64,000 bases of DNA, taken from positions 1,251,846-1,315,845 of the forward strand of contig LN554852.1 in NCBI GenBank assembly GCA_000953735.1, written 5' to 3'. Source of the stretch: Moritella viscosa. Lineage in GTDB: Bacteria; Pseudomonadota; Gammaproteobacteria; Enterobacterales; Moritellaceae. The notes beneath the pieces are model-generated. The model saw only the letters and a list, made by a program, of their open reading frames with translations. It searched no databases and was not told where the DNA came from. Within the stretch, counting starts at the first letter, position 1. Each line of letters starts with the position of its first letter. The translations under genes and the position numbers were made by a program. Shown one piece after another: positions 38,455 through 47,384 of the stretch.

Positions 38455-39785
38455 TATTCTTTATCCTCTATCCATACTGTCGGTGCAAGCTTTAAGCCAT
38501 TAGACACAGGTATAATGTCTGATAGCACGACTTGTTGACCTGCTTGTAGACCATCAGCTTTAATGGCAGCTACTTGGTCGCGGATAAATAGAACATCGAC
38601 ATTTTGTAATTGCAGTCTGTTATTTTTATCCATGAGATATAAACGGTTATTGTGCAGGGCCGCTAATGGTACGGTTAGTTGTGGTTGTGCTTGGCCGTTT
38701 ACGGTCACTTCAACAAACATGCCTGAAATAATAGGAGATTCTGCTGAATTATTGCGTTTGATGAACTCAAGGAAGTCAAAATCAGTTTCGACGACCAGTC
38801 CCGCGGTACCCAAACGAGCATCTATTTCACCTAATATTCGTGTAACTTTACCCTGCCAGTGAGTTTCTGTTGACGAGTTACGTAGGGTAATACGGGCTGT
38901 TAAATTAGCTACTGCAATATCGGGTACAGTATTTAGTTGGTCTAAGACTACTTTGTCTTGTTTTAAGCTATGTACCAAACGGCTTAGTTGGCTAGTCGGC
39001 ATTTTAGCTTCGACTTCTAATTTCGATATATCATGGGCTAAGATAAGGCTTATTCCAGCTGAGACAAACTGCTGCAGTTCGGCGTTAACATCAATAATAC
39101 GGCCATTAAATGGCATGATAATGATGGTATTTTCCAAATCCAGCTGTGCTTGGTCGATTTGGCTTTGCGCTTGTGCTATTTGTGCTTGTAGTGCTTTTTT
39201 ACGTGCTGGAAGTTGATTTATTTGCGCTTTTAAATCATTTAACTGTAGCTGGGTATTATATACGATACGTTCTTGCTGTTCTAAACTTGATGCCGAGATA
39301 GTGCCTTTTTTGTTTAGTTTGATATTACGTTGGTATTCTTTTTTTTCTAGTGCGAGGGTTTTGCTCTCGACTTGGTATGAACGCGTTAGGCGCTGTTCTT
39401 CAATATCTAACTTTTCAACTTCAGAGCTAATATTATCTAAGTTCGCCTGTGCAGTGGTTAGATTTAATTCATACGAGGTTGGGTCGATACGTAGTAGTTC
39501 CACACCTTCATTGATAAAAGTACCTCGTTGTAGCCGTTCATTTTTGTAAATCACTTTTCCACTGACTTCTGATATAGCTTGCCACTTGTTTTTCGCAACC
39601 ACATGACCATAGCCTTTTACTGCGGGTGCAATGTTTTTCTCTCGAATTTGGGTCACATAAACACTGTGTGCAGGTTCTATCGCTTCTAATACAACGTCTT
39701 CTTTCATAATGAAATTATTAATGGCCATGATACCTAGCCCAGCAGCAACGCCGATTGGTAGCCACATTAGCTTAGATTTCTGCAT
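38454..39785 (-). CDS. RND efflux periplasmic adaptor (HlyD/MFP family)
   Basis: This 443-residue membrane fusion protein has one N-terminal anchor helix (about residues 8-28), a lipoyl half-motif, a long alpha-helical hairpin (about 125-235, rich in Gln and Leu: QQERIVYNTQLQLNDLKAQINQ), a beta-barrel domain and a C-terminal proximal domain. It links the RND pump to an outer-membrane channel, which is not encoded here. The ATG lies 14 bases inside the tetR gene, and its stop overlaps the RND start, so tetR-adaptor-RND is one operon. Confidence 0.9.
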   Translation of the reverse strand: MQKSKLMWLPIGVAAGLGIMAINNFIMKEDVVLEAIEPAHSVYVTQIREKNIAPAVKGYGHVVAKNKWQAISEVSGKVIYKNERLQRGTFINEGVELLRIDPTSYELNLTTAQANLDNISSEVEKLDIEEQRLTRSYQVESKTLALEKKEYQRNIKLNKKGTISASSLEQQERIVYNTQLQLNDLKAQINQLPARKKALQAQIAQAQSQIDQAQLDLENTIIIMPFNGRIIDVNAELQQFVSAGISLILAHDISKLEVEAKMPTSQLSRLVHSLKQDKVVLDQLNTVPDIAVANLTARITLRNSSTETHWQGKVTRILGEIDARLGTAGLVVETDFDFLEFIKRNNSAESPIISGMFVEVTVNGQAQPQLTVPLAALHNNRLYLMDKNNRLQLQNVDVLFIRDQVAAIKADGLQAGQQVVLSDIIPVSNGLKLAPTVWIEDKE

Positions 39786-40452
39786 TATATTTCTCCGTTG
39801 TAATTGAATTGATTAATAAAGTGTAATTCTGCTGTGCCAATCGATGGTAGAACTGCATATCAATATCTGTTGTAATTAATCCTTGAATCAAAGGTTTAAA
39901 GGCGCAAGGGTAGATGCACAAACTTAAGATTTGAATGGTTAGTAGTTCAGGGTCAAGTTCAGGTTTTATATCGCCTTTGGCTTGTAATTTCGTGAGCATA
40001 GTTTTGATAAATTTAAAGGAACGCTGTGGCCCCTCTTTAATTATGTGCGCTTTAATCTGCGGATTGTCATCACTGACCATATTGCGCTTGATGATATGGT
40101 GTAAGCTTTGATTTTCTTGTACAGCGGTATAAAACAGAAGAAATATGTCGTGTAGATTTTGTAATGATGGATTCGCTGCATTTTTTCTTAACACATCTAC
40201 CATTGGCTGACGGTATTGTTCCATTGCTGCATGAAATAAACCTTCTTTATTTTGAAAGTAATAACGAATCATGGCTGGCGTAGTATTCGCTTCAGCTGCA
40301 ATTTTTCGGGTGCTAATTTGGTTGTATTCATTTTTGGCAAACAGGTCAAACGCTACTGTCATTAAATGCTGGCGGATGTTGGTGTCGGAAGATTTTTTTG
40401 GTCGACCTATATGACGAGTCAGGGGCTCACTTTTGTTATCGATATTATCCAT
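39772..40452 (-). CDS. TetR-family repressor of the efflux operon
   Basis: This 226-residue regulator has an N-terminal HTH (about residues 26-72; STRKIAAEANTTPAMIRYYFQNKEGLF) and a helical ligand-binding domain. The start of the protein (HIGRPKKSSD) is of the GRPKK type common in TetR proteins next to RND pumps. It is the first gene of the efflux operon, and a pair of near-identical inverted sequences lies directly upstream, so autorepression is likely. The effector is unknown. Confidence 0.9.
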   Translation of the reverse strand: MDNIDNKSEPLTRHIGRPKKSSDTNIRQHLMTVAFDLFAKNEYNQISTRKIAAEANTTPAMIRYYFQNKEGLFHAAMEQYRQPMVDVLRKNAANPSLQNLHDIFLLFYTAVQENQSLHHIIKRNMVSDDNPQIKAHIIKEGPQRSFKFIKTMLTKLQAKGDIKPELDPELLTIQILSLCIYPCAFKPLIQGLITTDIDMQFYHRLAQQNYTLLINSITTEKYNAEI

Positions 40453-40468
40453 CTCTGCATCACCATTA

Positions 40469-40523
40469 ATTAATCACCTGGATAATACTGAACCTGTTTG
40501 AATTAATTATCCAGATGATTAAT
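40469..40523. promoter_or_regulatory. Candidate TetR operator pair
   Basis: ATTAATCACCTGGATAAT (40469-40486) and ATTATCCAGATGATTAAT (40506-40523) are inverted copies with one mismatch over 18 bases, 19 bases apart. They lie 17-71 bases upstream of the tetR start, fitting repression of the operon. Confidence 0.7.
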
Positions 40524-40808
40524 TTCCCACTTTAACTGTTTTGGGTAAATTATTTTGTTATCAAGTGTTTTTAAGTAAATGCCGAATACGTCGAGATATC
40601 AACTTTTCAATACCGATGCTAATTAATTTTTTATTAAATAATTCATCAATTATTCATAAACAGTATATATCAGTATTTAACTGAAACTGAGCTATCAATG
40701 GCTGAGCGAAATAAAGTTATTGCCGAGATAGGGCTAAGAGTATTTAACTCACTTGATTTGTGGGAATGACGTATCCATAAATCAAGACTTATTTTGTCGT
40801 TTAATAAT

Positions 40809-42173
40809 CTAGCCAATCGCAAGTTTAGTTTCTGCGTAGCGCAGTTTTTTTGTTCTTGGACTCGCCAGAAAATAGGCTAGCGTTAATGGTCCTAAACGTC
40901 CCATAAACATCATGAAAATGATAATGAATTCACCAGACTCAGAGAGACTGCCCGTTAAACCTCGGGATAAACCGACAGTACCCAGAGCAGAAACAGCTTC
41001 AAAAACAATGTCAATCATAGGTGCATTCTCACTGAGTAACAGTGAAAAAATGGCGAACCAAGTGATGCCTACCGATATCATCGTCAGCGCCAGTGCTTTA
41101 CTCACCGTGTCTTTAGCTATTTCACGTTTAAATACGTAGACTGACTCGTCACGACGCAAGTAACTATATGTTGCCATAATCAGTAGCATAAAAGTGACTA
41201 CTTTTATGCTACTGGCGGTACTTGACGACCCCCCACCAATAAACATTAATACTAGCATTATAGCAGTGGTTGCATCTTCAAGCTGGTCAATCGCTAAGGT
41301 ATTAAAGCCCGCTGTACGAGGGCTGACAGCCTGAAACCAAGATGCTAACCATTTTCCCTGTTCGCTGAGTGGCGCTAAGGTATTTGGGTTATTGTATTCA
41401 ATCAGATAGATGGTAATAACGGCGACCGCATTGATGAATATTGTTCCTGTAATCATCATCCGGCTATAAACGGTCAAACGTGACCAGCGTCGGTTACGGC
41501 GTAGATCTGTCCAGACTGAAAATCCAAGACCGCCGATAATGAGTAGCCCTGTGATCGTCAGGTTAACAACCGGATCTGCGACATAAGGCATTAGACTATC
41601 TGCACTCAAGGCAAAACCAGCATTGTTAAATGCGCTGATGGTGTAGAAAAATCCATGAAACAAACTGGTTGTCCAACCCAATTCGCCACTCCAGTATACC
41701 GAGAGAATCACCATACCAATGAGTTCTACGAATAACGAAAATACCAATACCGACTTGGCTGTGGATGCTAATGTTGAGGTGTTGGTTTGGTTAAAGGCTT
41801 CTCTTGCCACTGTGCATTGCAAAAAACCTATTTTTCCGCCTAGGGCAATCAGTGTGACAATCGCGAACGTCATTAATCCTAGGCCACCACATTGGATCAG
41901 TAGCGCAATAATGGTTTGACCAAATGGCGTGAATGCAGTTCCCGTATCGACCACAACTAATCCAGTGACTGTCACTGCTGATGTTGCTGTAAAAAAACTT
42001 TGTAACCAAGAAATAGGTTCTAGTGTAGCGATCGGTAATTTCAGTAAACAGGTTCCAAGCAGAATTAAAAGTGCAAAACTACCACTCAAAATTAGCGGTG
42101 GTGCGCCAAGTAATTTTTTACCTGCTTTGGGCTTACGTTCAATGGGTGAAATTGAAGGATGCCATAACACCAC
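40809..42173 (-). CDS. ktrB: Potassium uptake protein KtrB
   Basis: This 454-residue membrane subunit of the Ktr (TrkH/KtrB superfamily) K+ transporter has four M1-P-M2 repeats. The selectivity-filter turns are visible, for example TATSAVTVTGLVVVDTG, FYTISAFNNAGFAL, FQAVSPRTAGFNT and FEAVSALGTVGLSRG. The intramembrane gating loop GGGSSSTASSIKVVTF is present. The length fits KtrB better than TrkH. It follows ktrA by one base. Ktr systems in marine bacteria are Na+-dependent. Confidence 0.93.
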   Translation of the reverse strand: MVLWHPSISPIERKPKAGKKLLGAPPLILSGSFALLILLGTCLLKLPIATLEPISWLQSFFTATSAVTVTGLVVVDTGTAFTPFGQTIIALLIQCGGLGLMTFAIVTLIALGGKIGFLQCTVAREAFNQTNTSTLASTAKSVLVFSLFVELIGMVILSVYWSGELGWTTSLFHGFFYTISAFNNAGFALSADSLMPYVADPVVNLTITGLLIIGGLGFSVWTDLRRNRRWSRLTVYSRMMITGTIFINAVAVITIYLIEYNNPNTLAPLSEQGKWLASWFQAVSPRTAGFNTLAIDQLEDATTAIMLVLMFIGGGSSSTASSIKVVTFMLLIMATYSYLRRDESVYVFKREIAKDTVSKALALTMISVGITWFAIFSLLLSENAPMIDIVFEAVSALGTVGLSRGLTGSLSESGEFIIIFMMFMGRLGPLTLAYFLASPRTKKLRYAETKLAIG

Positions 42174-42174
42174 G

Positions 42175-42828
42175 CTACACCAACCTTGGAGCTATGCTCT
42201 TTAGTTCCGTACGAGTGCCACACAGCAATAGCGTGTCATTCACATGTAATACAAAATCATCATGAATGTGAGTGAAAACCTCCTGTTCTCGATTAACTAA
42301 AACCGCACGTACATTACTTCGAGTATTACTAAGCACTTGCGAGATTGGCTTCTCATGCAATGTTGATTTTATATGAATTTCGACTACATAAAATCCATGG
42401 CCTATGGATAGATAATTGTTCACCATAGGGTAATTAAGGGCCTGAGCGACACGAACCCCCATTTCTTCTTCTGGGTGAATTATCCGTGACACCCCGAGTT
42501 TTGATACTATCGTATGGTGGGCTTTCGTACTTGCTTTAACCCAGATGCCTTTTACGCCAAGATTCTTTAATGCAAGTGTGCAAAGCAGGCTGGACTGCAT
42601 ATCTTTCCCTATTGCAACGAGCACGGCTTCACTGTTTGCGAGGTCTAATTCACTTAGCACACTTTCGTCGGTCGCATCACAGATAACTGCCTGAGTCAGT
42701 TCTTCTACGTATTTTTCAACAATTTTCGGGTCTGTGTCGACCCCTGTTACCGTGTGGCCAAGATGAATTAATTCCAAGCTGGCTGAGATGCCAAACCGTC
42801 CCAAACCAATAACTGTAAAATGAGCCAT
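42175..42828 (-). CDS. ktrA: Potassium uptake regulatory subunit KtrA
   Basis: This 217-residue cytoplasmic RCK protein has an N-terminal Rossmann domain with GLGRFG (8-13) and the acidic GVDTDP end of strand two for ATP/NAD binding. A C-terminal RCK_C domain follows (about 135-217, KPISQVLSNTRSNVRAVLVNREQEV). It gates KtrB as an octameric ring. It is in an operon with ktrB and lies 104 bases after the response-regulator gene. Confidence 0.93.
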   Translation of the reverse strand: MAHFTVIGLGRFGISASLELIHLGHTVTGVDTDPKIVEKYVEELTQAVICDATDESVLSELDLANSEAVLVAIGKDMQSSLLCTLALKNLGVKGIWVKASTKAHHTIVSKLGVSRIIHPEEEMGVRVAQALNYPMVNNYLSIGHGFYVVEIHIKSTLHEKPISQVLSNTRSNVRAVLVNREQEVFTHIHDDFVLHVNDTLLLCGTRTELKSIAPRLV

Positions 42829-42932
42829 AATGACTGCCTTTTCTATTTTCCAAAAGTGATAAGAAGCATCCGCAAGCGCTGCTCGGTATCGTTATGTTAA
42901 GTAAATAAAATGAAATGAAATGTGTTCTAGGA

Positions 42933-43631
42933 TCAATGACGTTCGGCATTATCTGAGATTAAGCGGTAGCCCAGTCCTGATTCTGTCTTTATGAGTTGTT
43001 GCAAATCGGCACTATCGCTGAGTTTTTTACGCAGCTGGCTCACTAAAATTCGCAGATAATGAGTATCACTGCGATGCGTATGTCCCCAAATGTCCTCAAG
43101 TAATTCTGTTTGTTTCACTAGTTTTCCAGGCTGGTTCATTAGCTTTTCAACGAAAGTAAATTCCTTTTTGGTTAAGGCGATCTCTTTACTATCCAGCCAG
43201 ACTTGATTCGTGCTTTTCTGTAATTGAAGTCGGTCACTGACGAGTATATCTGAGCAAGACGCTTCATCGACCAAATCACGAACAAGCACTTTAATGCGCA
43301 CGATCAGTTCTTTAATGCCGAATGGTTTGCTCAAGTAATCATTCGCTCCCGCTTCTAATAGGCGTACTTTTTCTGCTTCCTGATCTCTTGCTGTTAGGAT
43401 AAGCACAGGTGTTTTAACTGTTTGACGAATAGACTGCAAAAATTGAGTACCATCCCCATCAGGTAGTCCCAGATCAAGCACAATAATATGCGGTTGCTCC
43501 CGATGGAAAATATCCAGCGCTGATTTAATCGATGTTGCACCAATATAGTCGAAGCCTTCCGCAGCTAATGAGATTCGAATAAAAGTATGGATTTGTGGTT
43601 CATCATCGACCACCAATACTTTATAAGTCAT
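42933..43631 (-). CDS. KdpE-like response regulator
   Basis: This 232-residue OmpR-type regulator has a receiver domain (1-120) with the acidic pocket VVDDE, phospho-acceptor Asp in IIVLDLGLPDGDG (about 53) and Lys in LSKPFG (about 103). A winged-helix DNA-binding domain (about 130-228) ends DTHYLRILVSQLRKKLSDSADL...GLGYRL. The sequence is of the KdpE subgroup. Its start is one base from the kinase stop. It probably controls the downstream ktrAB genes, since no kdpFABC is present in the window. Confidence 0.9.
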   Translation of the reverse strand: MTYKVLVVDDEPQIHTFIRISLAAEGFDYIGATSIKSALDIFHREQPHIIVLDLGLPDGDGTQFLQSIRQTVKTPVLILTARDQEAEKVRLLEAGANDYLSKPFGIKELIVRIKVLVRDLVDEASCSDILVSDRLQLQKSTNQVWLDSKEIALTKKEFTFVEKLMNQPGKLVKQTELLEDIWGHTHRSDTHYLRILVSQLRKKLSDSADLQQLIKTESGLGYRLISDNAERH

Positions 43632-44663
43632 TTATTGCTCCTCTTTAGTGATGGGTAAACGTATACGAATGAGACAGCCATGAGTCACGGGTATCGCTTC
43701 AACATTACCGTTATGAGCGGTCAGAATCCCCTTAGCGACGGCTAATCCCAGTCCGGTGCCACTATCATTATTTTTGAGCGTATTCTCGCTATAAAACAAG
43801 TCAAAAATATGTACAGCTTGATCAATCGTAATACCGTCGCCTTCATCCTGAATATCTAAAATGACGTCATTACCTGCTTGGTAGGCGTTGATATTGACCA
43901 TGTTGTCTGAAGGGGTGTACCGGAGTGCATTATCTAATACATTAAAGATAGCCTGTTCAATCAAGGAGCTGCTTATCTGCAACGTGGGTAATGGCGTTGC
44001 AGCGATGAGCTTGATACGTTGTCGTGATTCTGGAAAGCGATCGATAGTTTGGCTAACGACGTTTAAAATGGAATCGGTACTTTTATTGAACCTAAGCGCG
44101 CCATGTTGCAATTTGGTTGCCTGTAGCAGGTTTTCTATGTATTGATGCAGTCGATGGCTTTCTGTTGTTGCGCTATCTAATAACTCTATTTTTTCGCTTT
44201 CGCTAAGCTTTTCCATGTATTCTTTTAGGGTCGTTAGCGTACCTATGATAGTCGCTAACGGCGTGCGTAAATCATGTGAAACCGAGAGTAGGATATTGTT
44301 TCTAAGCTGAGCTTGTTTTAACTCATTTTTCTGACGTTGATAATGCTCTGCCAATTGACTTGCTGTCAGTGCGACGATGACAAATACCAGAAGATTCACT
44401 ATATCGTCCATATGAAACATCTGTAATGAATAACGCGGAGTTGTGAATAATAAATTGAAACTCACGGCTTCGAAGATAGCAGCAAAATAAGCAAACTTCG
44501 CGTTACACCGTAAGGCCACTACCACCACGGCTAATTGTAAAATAAGCAGTACCGCAATCGTTGCACCGAACAGCAGATCAATGATAATGCTACTTAATAG
44601 CGCACTCATTAATATAACGAATGTGAAGAACATGAGGTTAGAACGCCAATACTTGTACATCAT
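43632..44663 (-). CDS. Short KdpD-like sensor histidine kinase
   Basis: This 343-residue kinase has four closely packed N-terminal helices (about residues 10-105, DUF4118-like). A HisKA domain carries the phospho-acceptor His in SVSHDLRTPLATIIG (about 130), and the HATPase carries N (NVLDNALRYTP), G1 (DEGDGI) and G2 (GTGLGLAVAKGIL) boxes. It corresponds to the C-terminal part of KdpD and lacks the N-terminal KdpD and Usp domains (about 400 residues). No frame continues upstream, so this is a natural short form rather than a truncation. It is the first gene of the kinase-regulator-ktrA-ktrB operon. Confidence 0.88.
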   Translation of the reverse strand: MMYKYWRSNLMFFTFVILMSALLSSIIIDLLFGATIAVLLILQLAVVVVALRCNAKFAYFAAIFEAVSFNLLFTTPRYSLQMFHMDDIVNLLVFVIVALTASQLAEHYQRQKNELKQAQLRNNILLSVSHDLRTPLATIIGTLTTLKEYMEKLSESEKIELLDSATTESHRLHQYIENLLQATKLQHGALRFNKSTDSILNVVSQTIDRFPESRQRIKLIAATPLPTLQISSSLIEQAIFNVLDNALRYTPSDNMVNINAYQAGNDVILDIQDEGDGITIDQAVHIFDLFYSENTLKNNDSGTGLGLAVAKGILTAHNGNVEAIPVTHGCLIRIRLPITKEEQ

Positions 44664-44799
44664 ACAAACAGGCCATAAAGAATGATTTGTAAATACTTTA
44701 GCAAATTAGTGCCAGTGGTTCGCGTAAAGAAAGCGTAAAATTAGTGATTATTTATGATGTAAATCTAATAGTTAAATACGTAAAAAGGTTGTTACTCGG

Positions 44800-44830
44800 C
44801 AATTAGTTATCGTTAATCGATAACTAATTG
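44800..44830. promoter_or_regulatory. Perfect palindrome before the DUF2975/XRE operon
   Basis: CAATTAGTTATCG and CGATAACTAATTG are perfect 13-bp arms around ttaat. It lies 60 bases before the DUF2975 start and is a candidate operator for the XRE protein encoded in the same operon, or for the divergent kinase operon. Confidence 0.6.
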
Positions 44831-44889
44831 TTGAAGTGTACTTATCTTTGCCTTAATATCCAGTTATCAATTCAACAGGATTACTAATT

Positions 44890-45438
44890 ATGTCCAAGAT
44901 TCAAAAGCAAAGCCGTCGTGCACGGATATTTTTTCAAAGCCTTTTTGTGCTAACTCCAATAGTGGTATGTTATTACTGGCTAACGGTTGAAACGTCATAT
45001 GATTTTCTTACATCATTCGGTATTATTCAGGTCACTCACAACATTGACAGTTACACACAATTACCGCTAACGTTAACAACGCGAATATTAGCCACCATCG
45101 CCAGCTTATTTTTATGCAGCATCATTATGTATGCACTTAAGGTACTGATTAATTTATTCCGCAGTTACGAACGTAATGAGGTTTTCACACTTGATAATGT
45201 GATGAGTTATCAAAAGTTAGGTTATAGTTTATTCTATTGGGTTGGTGCTTCTGTGGTTTACGGTGCATTGATGTCGGTTATCTTGTCGTTTAATAATGCT
45301 CCGGGTGATCGCATACTGGCAATTGGATTTGTCGGGGTGGATTTTTTAACATTAGTACTTGGCTTTATTATCTTGATTATTTCATGGGTGATGAAGGAAG
45401 GTTATATTCTTGCTGATGAAAATAGCCATACAGTTTAA
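44890..45438 (+). CDS. DUF2975 membrane protein
   Basis: This 182-residue inner-membrane protein has four hydrophobic segments (about residues 17-35, 66-88, 112-132 and 145-165) and a basic N-terminus. The pattern matches the DUF2975 family, which typically stands directly before a YozG-type XRE regulator, as here (gap nine bases). The function of the pair is not established; membrane-linked control of the regulator is an inference. The ATG follows AGGA. Confidence 0.82.
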   Translation: MSKIQKQSRRARIFFQSLFVLTPIVVCYYWLTVETSYDFLTSFGIIQVTHNIDSYTQLPLTLTTRILATIASLFLCSIIMYALKVLINLFRSYERNEVFTLDNVMSYQKLGYSLFYWVGASVVYGALMSVILSFNNAPGDRILAIGFVGVDFLTLVLGFIILIISWVMKEGYILADENSHTV

Positions 45439-45447
45439 GGAGGCGAG

Positions 45448-45684
45448 ATGACGATTTGTATTAATTTAGATGTAATGATGGCCAAGCGAAAAATGCGCCT
45501 AAAAAATCTGGCGCAAGAAGTTGGCATTACAGAAGCAAACCTCTCGATTTTAAAAAACGGCAAAGCGAAAGCGGTTCGGTTATCGACACTGGATAAACTT
45601 TGTGAAGTACTTGAATGCCAGCCTGGTGACATTCTAGAGTTTAAAGTTAATAGTGACCTTAACTGTAATGATAATACGCGTTAA
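45448..45684 (+). CDS. Small XRE-family regulator (YozG-like)
   Basis: This 78-residue DNA-binding protein is a single HTH_XRE domain: MAKRKMRLKNLAQEVGITEANLSILKNGKAKAVRLSTLDKLCEVLECQPGDILEF. AAGGAGG immediately precedes the ATG, so it should be well translated. It is co-transcribed with DUF2975. It probably binds the palindrome upstream of the operon. Confidence 0.88.
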   Translation: MTICINLDVMMAKRKMRLKNLAQEVGITEANLSILKNGKAKAVRLSTLDKLCEVLECQPGDILEFKVNSDLNCNDNTR

Positions 45685-45732
45685 TTTTAGAACCTATACT
45701 TACGAGATTACCTCTTAATTTATCTTTGTTAA

Positions 45733-45765
45733 CTTGGTTTGTGGGTATTTGGCCTACAAACCAAG
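45733..45765. terminator. Hairpin between XRE and LysE genes
   Basis: CTTGGTTTGT and ACAAACCAAG form a perfect 10-bp stem with inner GG/CC pairs. It lies between convergent genes; the T run is poor. Confidence 0.6.
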
Positions 45766-45799
45766 AATTCCTTTCCGTTTGTCTCTGTTATGCTTGCTA

Positions 45800-46387
45800 T
45801 CAAATCATCGGTACAATTGAAAGTACCAGTAATCCCGCCATGCTGTAGTTAAAAACCTTAATTTTTGCTGGCGCTTGTAAGATCCCCTGCAGTTGTTTTC
45901 CGGCTGTTGTCCATAGGCTAACGGAAGGCACGTTTACAAGACCAAATATCAGCGATACCAGTAAGATATCTCGCAGTTCTGCAGAGGCTGCATAAACACT
46001 GATAGCGGTTAATGCCATTGTCCATGCTTTCGGGTTAACCCATTGAAAACTGGCGGCTGATAGGAAAGACATTGGTTTGTAGTCAGATGCGTCGTTTGTC
46101 ATTGGTTTGCTTTTGGCGATCTTAACTGCTAAATACAGCAGATAAAGCATGCTAGCGATGCGTAAACTTTGCTGCATGATAGGGTAAGCGGTGAATAGTT
46201 CTATTAAGCCAAAACCAACCAACACAACCATCAAACTAAAGCCAAGTGTAATACCTAGCATATGAGGAATTGTACGTATAAAGCCAACATTAGCCCCAGA
46301 GGTCATTAGCATAATATTGTTTGGTCCTGGTGATATGCTTGAAACAATTGAAAAAGTTATTAGTGGTATAAGTTGTTGATATTCCAT
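45800..46387 (-). CDS. LysE-family amino-acid exporter
   Basis: This 195-residue six-helix inner-membrane protein carries SISPGPNNIMLMTSGANVGF (about residues 17-36) and FQWVNPKAWTMALTAISVY (about 115-133), both typical of the LysE/YfaV-type exporters. The ATG at 46387 is used; the frame stays open further upstream but that part is antisense to the lrp gene. It is divergent from an Lrp/AsnC regulator, the classic LysE-LysG-like arrangement of regulated amino-acid export. Confidence 0.88.
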   Translation of the reverse strand: MEYQQLIPLITFSIVSSISPGPNNIMLMTSGANVGFIRTIPHMLGITLGFSLMVVLVGFGLIELFTAYPIMQQSLRIASMLYLLYLAVKIAKSKPMTNDASDYKPMSFLSAASFQWVNPKAWTMALTAISVYAASAELRDILLVSLIFGLVNVPSVSLWTTAGKQLQGILQAPAKIKVFNYSMAGLLVLSIVPMI

Positions 46388-46496
46388 GTGTATCCATATT
46401 TTAGTTTCGATTTGTAGTTGTATTTTAAGTGAATGCGAGGTAAATTTTGTGTCTATATTTGCTCTTATTAAAGAAAGTTCACAAGGAATGTTCGCT

Positions 46497-46940
46497 ATGG
46501 ATAGGTTTGACGAAAGAATATTGCGTGAGCTTAAATTGAATGGCAGATTGTCTAATGTTGAGCTTGCAGAAAGGATCGGATTATCGGCTTCTGCGACATT
46601 ACGTCGTGTGCAAGAACTGGAACGCACTGATATTATTCAGGGCTATCGTGCCATATTCAACGCTAAAAAATTGGGTATCGGTTTTATTGCTTATGTAACG
46701 ATTAGTTTGTCGAGCCACAGCAATAAATCTCAACGCGGTTTTGAAGAGCAGATCATGGACGTGGAGCAGGTGACTGAGTGCCACAATGTTACTGGTGCCA
46801 ATGAGTATCTTCTGCGAGTCGAGACTACTGATCTGACCGCTTACAAACGCTTTCATTCTGATGTACTCGGCGAGATCCCACAGGTAAATTCAATCACAAC
46901 GCTGGTGGTGATGGAAACACCGAAAGATGAACGGACGTAG
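46497..46940 (+). CDS. Lrp/AsnC-family regulator
   Basis: This 147-residue regulator has an N-terminal HTH (LNGRLSNVELAERIGLSASATLRRVQELE, about residues 11-39) and a C-terminal RAM (ligand-binding, oligomerising) domain ending VNSITTLVVMETPK. The ATG at 46497 has AAGGA nine bases upstream; an ATG at 46488 lies too close to it. The gene is divergent from the LysE exporter, which it probably activates when an amino acid accumulates. Its 3' end overlaps the GNAT gene on the other strand by 47 bases. Confidence 0.88.
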   Translation: MDRFDERILRELKLNGRLSNVELAERIGLSASATLRRVQELERTDIIQGYRAIFNAKKLGIGFIAYVTISLSSHSNKSQRGFEEQIMDVEQVTECHNVTGANEYLLRVETTDLTAYKRFHSDVLGEIPQVNSITTLVVMETPKDERT

Positions 46941-47364
46941 CGTTTAACTCTAATCCCATTTCTATTAAGCCGTTTGATTCAGTGAGCACTTTGAAGCCAA
47001 AACGGCAGTATAGGTTTGATGCCGGATTCTCTGCAAATACGCGAAGCTTAATCCATATATCATTACGCGTATTGGCATACTCAACAATATAGCTTAGGCA
47101 TTGTTTTCCAATTCCTAAGCCTTGGTATTCAGGTTCAATTTGTACATCTCGGATGTAACAATTTGAATCACCAAAGGATAGGCGTAAGACGCCAACACGT
47201 TTAGCGTTAAAATATACCTCTTTATTTTCAAACACGTGCCAATTGGCAGCAAAAAGCGCGGGATCCCATGTTAGGTTTCTTGCCTTATAATATACTTTCA
47301 TATTTTCTTGAGTTAGTTGTGAAGCATATCCGCTCGATTCCGCTTTCCGAATATCAATGTTCAT
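46894..47364 (-). CDS. GNAT-family N-acetyltransferase
   Basis: This 156-residue cytoplasmic enzyme uses acetyl-CoA. The GNAT core is clear: VGVLRLSFGDSNCYIRDVQIEPEYQGLGIGKQCLSY, containing the Q-x-x-G-x-G pyrophosphate loop, then ENPASNLYCRFGFKVL. The acceptor is unknown. It lies 20 bases after the MarR gene on the same strand and overlaps lrp tail to tail. Confidence 0.85.
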   Translation of the reverse strand: MNIDIRKAESSGYASQLTQENMKVYYKARNLTWDPALFAANWHVFENKEVYFNAKRVGVLRLSFGDSNCYIRDVQIEPEYQGLGIGKQCLSYIVEYANTRNDIWIKLRVFAENPASNLYCRFGFKVLTESNGLIEMGLELNATSVHLSVFPSPPAL

Positions 47365-47384
47365 TAAACTTCCTTTTTAAATTG

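Noticed and set aside
36543-39549. Several + strand frames opposite the RND and adaptor genes
   Set aside because: They are shadow frames of well-supported minus-strand genes and have no motifs or ribosome sites.
46388-46627. N-terminal extension of the LysE exporter
   Set aside because: This 80-codon extension is antisense to the lrp coding region and its promoter, and the LysE family starts at the 46387 ATG.
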